In this document: piece after piece, positions 63,472 to 64,000 of the stretch | Layout: the number at the start of each line of letters is the position of its first letter | Position numbering within the stretch: position 1 is the stretch's first letter | NCBI GenBank assembly: GCA_030039035.1 | Contig: JASHQQ010000354.1 | Coordinates: 1-64,000 of the forward strand | DNA: 64,000 nucleotides | Direction: 5' to 3' | Origin: Acidobacteriaceae bacterium | GTDB taxonomy: Bacteria > Acidobacteriota > Terriglobia > Terriglobales > Acidobacteriaceae | The notes under the pieces: generated by a model | What the model was told of the DNA's origin: nothing | Seen by the model: the letters and a program-made list of their open reading frames with translations, nothing else | Databases searched by the model: none | Program-made: the position numbers and the translations under genes

Positions 63472-64000
63472 CTATTTTTTGTTCAGTGCGCGCTTGAGCA
63501 CGATCTCCAGCGCCGGCCTGATCTCGTTGTACTCGTCGAGCGTCATCTTGCCGGAGAGTTTTTCGCTTTCGATCGCGAACAGCTCCTCTTTGAGCACGTT
63601 CAGCAGCGCGGTATTCTTTGCCGCGGGCGAAGCGAAGACCTGCCCCGACGATGTCTCCGCGATCGATGCGCCACCGGAAATCGCCGCCCCGCCCGGCATC
63701 GCGGGACCGCCGGCGGTCGCCATTGCCGGTTTGCGCAGCAAAAACGCAGCGGCAGCCGCGAGCAGCAAGGCAAACGCCGCGAGAATCCACCATTTGTACT
63801 TCGAGAGAGGGTCGGGCGTGTCGATGGGATTGCCGATGCCGCCGCCGGGCTGGCCACTCGCCGCGGCTGTATCCTGCCCGCCGTTGTCGCTGCCGGCCTG
63901 CCCCTGCCCTTCGCGCGGCATCGAGCCAGTGCCTGAAACGGTGAACTCGATCGGCTTGCCAGGAACTGCGTTCTTGGCCACATAGGTCTGGATGTGGGGA
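63472..64000 (-). CDS. membrane-anchored protein, truncated by the window end
   Basis: The open frame runs off the right edge, so the true start lies outside. The visible 176 residues read PHIQTYVAKNAVPGKPIEF at the start, a Gly/Gln-rich linker, one hydrophobic segment (WWILAAFALLLAAAAAFLL) and a helical C-terminal domain (LLNVLKEELFAIESEKLSG). The earlier part may be an exported domain with the membrane segment as anchor. I do not recognise a named family. Confidence 0.6.
   Translation of the reverse strand, partial: PHIQTYVAKNAVPGKPIEFTVSGTGSMPREGQGQAGSDNGGQDTAAASGQPGGGIGNPIDTPDPLSKYKWWILAAFALLLAAAAAFLLRKPAMATAGGPAMPGGAAISGGASIAETSSGQVFASPAAKNTALLNVLKEELFAIESEKLSGKMTLDEYNEIRPALEIVLKRALNKK

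Overview
The window looks like GC-rich chromosomal DNA from an Acidobacteriota member, probably class Terriglobia. The signs are a TonB-dependent receptor with an N-terminal carboxypeptidase-regulatory-like domain, an HTH-TPR protein of a type common in that class, many TTG/GTG starts, and the gene mix as a whole. The assignment is inference from gene content; no rRNA is present.

Layout. (1) 0-5 kb: a complete selenocysteine module, with selD-selA-selB on the minus strand and tRNA-Sec (selC) divergent on the plus strand. (2) 5-12.2 kb: a secreted histidine acid phosphatase (phytase-like) and a TonB-dependent receptor on the minus strand, then a two-component system on the plus strand. (3) 12.5-12.9 kb: tRNA-Ser(CGA) and a tyrosine-recombinase remnant. 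(4) 12.9-20.4 kb, minus strand: an amidohydrolase, a beta-propeller-like protein coupled to an AAC(3)-type N-acyltransferase, and an unusual cassette of a fused alpha/beta 2-oxoacid dehydrogenase E1, a lipoyl E2, a free-standing acyl carrier protein and its own AcpS-type phosphopantetheinyl transferase. (5) 20.4-49.9 kb, plus strand: a large exopolysaccharide locus of 22 genes. It opens with a leader containing an intrinsic terminator and a NusG paralogue, and closes at a strong terminator. It carries Wzc-, Wza-, Wzx- and Wzy-like functions, several glycosyltransferases, three FkbM methyltransferases, two polysaccharide-lyase-like proteins, Gmd, an asparagine-synthase-like protein and a PglF/PglC/PglD/PglE-like (EpsC/L/M/N-like) set. 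(6) 49.9-53.7 kb, minus strand: an HTH-TPR protein, a second sugar-phosphate transferase and a GT9 glycosyltransferase. (7) 53.8-64 kb: mostly housekeeping and metabolic genes (DUF2076 protein, enolase-superfamily OSBS/NSAR with GNAT and MazG, HtpX, small secreted and membrane proteins, methyltransferase, glycoside hydrolase, SDR, and a membrane protein cut by the window end).

How they work together. The central region is an exopolysaccharide assembly line: nucleotide-sugar modification, lipid-linked initiation, glycosyl transfer, methylation, flipping, polymerisation and export. The divergent E1-E2-ACP-AcpS cassette looks designed to make an acyl-S-ACP from a 2-keto substrate or ketose. The AAC(3)-like enzyme next to it could place that acyl group on an amino sugar. 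This link is my main hypothesis; the sequence does not prove it. Three copies of a roughly 105-bp palindromic intergenic repeat were also found.
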